Positions 12,040-12,593 of a stretch of 12,593 nucleotides of DNA are shown one piece after another. The stretch covers positions 1-12,593 of the forward strand of contig JASEGX010000053.1 of the NCBI GenBank assembly GCA_030017815.1. The letters run 5' to 3'. The notes beneath the pieces were generated by a model that was given only the letters and a program-made list of their open reading frames with translations, made no database searches and was not told the origin of the DNA. Made by a program: the position numbers and the translations under genes. Position 1 is the first letter of the stretch, and the number at the start of each line of letters is the position of its first letter. This DNA comes from Thermodesulfobacteriota bacterium. GTDB lineage: Bacteria; Desulfobacterota; QYQD01.

Positions 12040-12252
12040 ATGCGCGAACGCACAATAACCATAATGATCATCCTGGCCATGATTCTGATCGGCACCGTCA
12101 GTGTGGTCATCGAATCCATCCAGATCGCCCGGCAGCGGGAGGCCGACATGCACCTGCGGTATCAGATCATGCTGCTGGAAAAAGACCTGGAGCTGCTTGA
12201 GGCCGAGGGGAGATTGTTAGAGTATATGGCGGAGGTGGAACCGGAGAGATGA
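12040..12252 (+). CDS. Membrane-anchored coiled-coil protein (70 aa)
   Basis: A hydrophobic helix (TIMIILAMILIGTVSVVI, about 7-24) is followed by a charged helix (~28-62) with heptad-like leucines (LLEKDLELLEAEGRLLEYM), so the protein is likely an inner-membrane anchor with a coiled-coil tail. GGAAAGGAAG lies before the ATG, which directly follows the preceding stop. It overlaps the methylase gene by 4 nt. The function is unknown; superinfection exclusion or tethering would fit but is speculative. Confidence 0.65.
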   Translation: MRERTITIMIILAMILIGTVSVVIESIQIARQREADMHLRYQIMLLEKDLELLEAEGRLLEYMAEVEPER

Positions 12253-12593
12253 AACCAGTCCTGAAATATCCCGGCAGCAAGTGGAAAATTGCGAAATGGA
12301 TTATTAGTTTTATGCCACCCCACACAACCTACCTAGAGCCCTTTGCCGGTTCTCTGGCGGTGTTCTTTAATAAGCCGCCAAGCAAGGTAGAAACACTTAA
12401 TGACATAGATTCCAACGTGGTCAACCTTTTCCGCGTCATTCGTGAACAATCGGAAGAGCTTGCCGCACTTATCGAAATGACACCGTGGGCACGGGATGAA
12501 TATTATGCCAGTTACGAAAAGGCCGGGGAACCGTTAGAGGATGCGAGACGGTTTTTGGTGCGGTGCTGGCAGGCACATGGCACCAAAACAAAT
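12249..12593 (+). CDS. D12-class DNA adenine methylase, N-terminal part
   Basis: The gene runs off the window after 115 codons. It begins MKPVLKYPGSKWKIAKWI, the opening of Dam-like N6-adenine methylases (MethyltransfD12), then YLEPFAGSLAVFF, the AdoMet-binding motif I, and LNDIDSNVVNLFRVIRE. The catalytic DPPY motif should lie beyond the window. Phage methylases of this type protect DNA from host restriction or alter gene control. The ATGA overlap with the preceding gene and GGAGGTGG upstream support the start. Confidence 0.92.
   Translation, partial: MKPVLKYPGSKWKIAKWIISFMPPHTTYLEPFAGSLAVFFNKPPSKVETLNDIDSNVVNLFRVIREQSEELAALIEMTPWARDEYYASYEKAGEPLEDARRFLVRCWQAHGTKTN

Overview
The window is the integration, lysogeny-control and early (recombination and replication) part of a temperate phage genome. 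The host is probably a Gram-positive Firmicute of the class Clostridia. This rests on strong AGGAGG-type ribosome binding sites, a Firmicutes-like tRNA-Pro 3' half at the attachment site, and a gene set (cI/Cro switch, Rad50-like ATPase, RecT, MBL-fold hydrolase, replisome organiser, DnaC-type loader) typical of Firmicutes siphophages and myophages. No host genus can be fixed from the sequence alone. Genes are densely packed, often with 1-4 nt stop/start overlaps, and there is no rRNA, CRISPR array or insertion sequence.

Layout. 1-358 is non-coding and looks like an intact attP. It holds a tRNA-Pro(GGG) 3' half (185-234) without its 5' half, flanked on both sides by copies of the 10-mer ATCTAACAAA, plus a bidirectional terminator-like hairpin. 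359-2051 on the minus strand carries a tyrosine integrase and a self-cleaving (S24) CI-type repressor. 2084-2168 is a divergent control region with a consensus promoter whose 17-bp spacer is filled by a perfect 8-3-8 palindrome. Two weaker copies lie nearby, and a further good copy lies inside the end of the cro-like gene.

From 2202 to the right edge everything is on the plus strand and reads as one long early operon. In order: Cro-like protein; small HTH protein; HNH-like protein; an unexpected type IV prepilin-like protein; several small conserved phage proteins; a Rad50/SbcC-like ATPase with zinc hook; a VVA0879-like zinc protein; RecT; an MBL-fold hydrolase; small zinc and membrane proteins; a nucleoside 2-deoxyribosyltransferase-like protein; a replication initiator; a DnaC-like helicase loader; a zinc protein; a membrane/coiled-coil protein; and the start of a D12-class adenine methylase cut by the window end.

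How the genes work together. CI represses the early promoter and probably its own; its cleavage would release recombination functions (ATPase, RecT, MBL protein) and replication functions (initiator, loader). A probable replication origin lies inside the initiator gene: five 11-bp units (10694-10748) followed directly by ten AG-rich hexamers (10749-10808), between the two conserved domains, as in lambda O. The most noteworthy points are this iteron array, the four-operator arrangement, the attP structure, the prepilin-like gene in an early phage operon, and the ATPase/RecT/MBL module.
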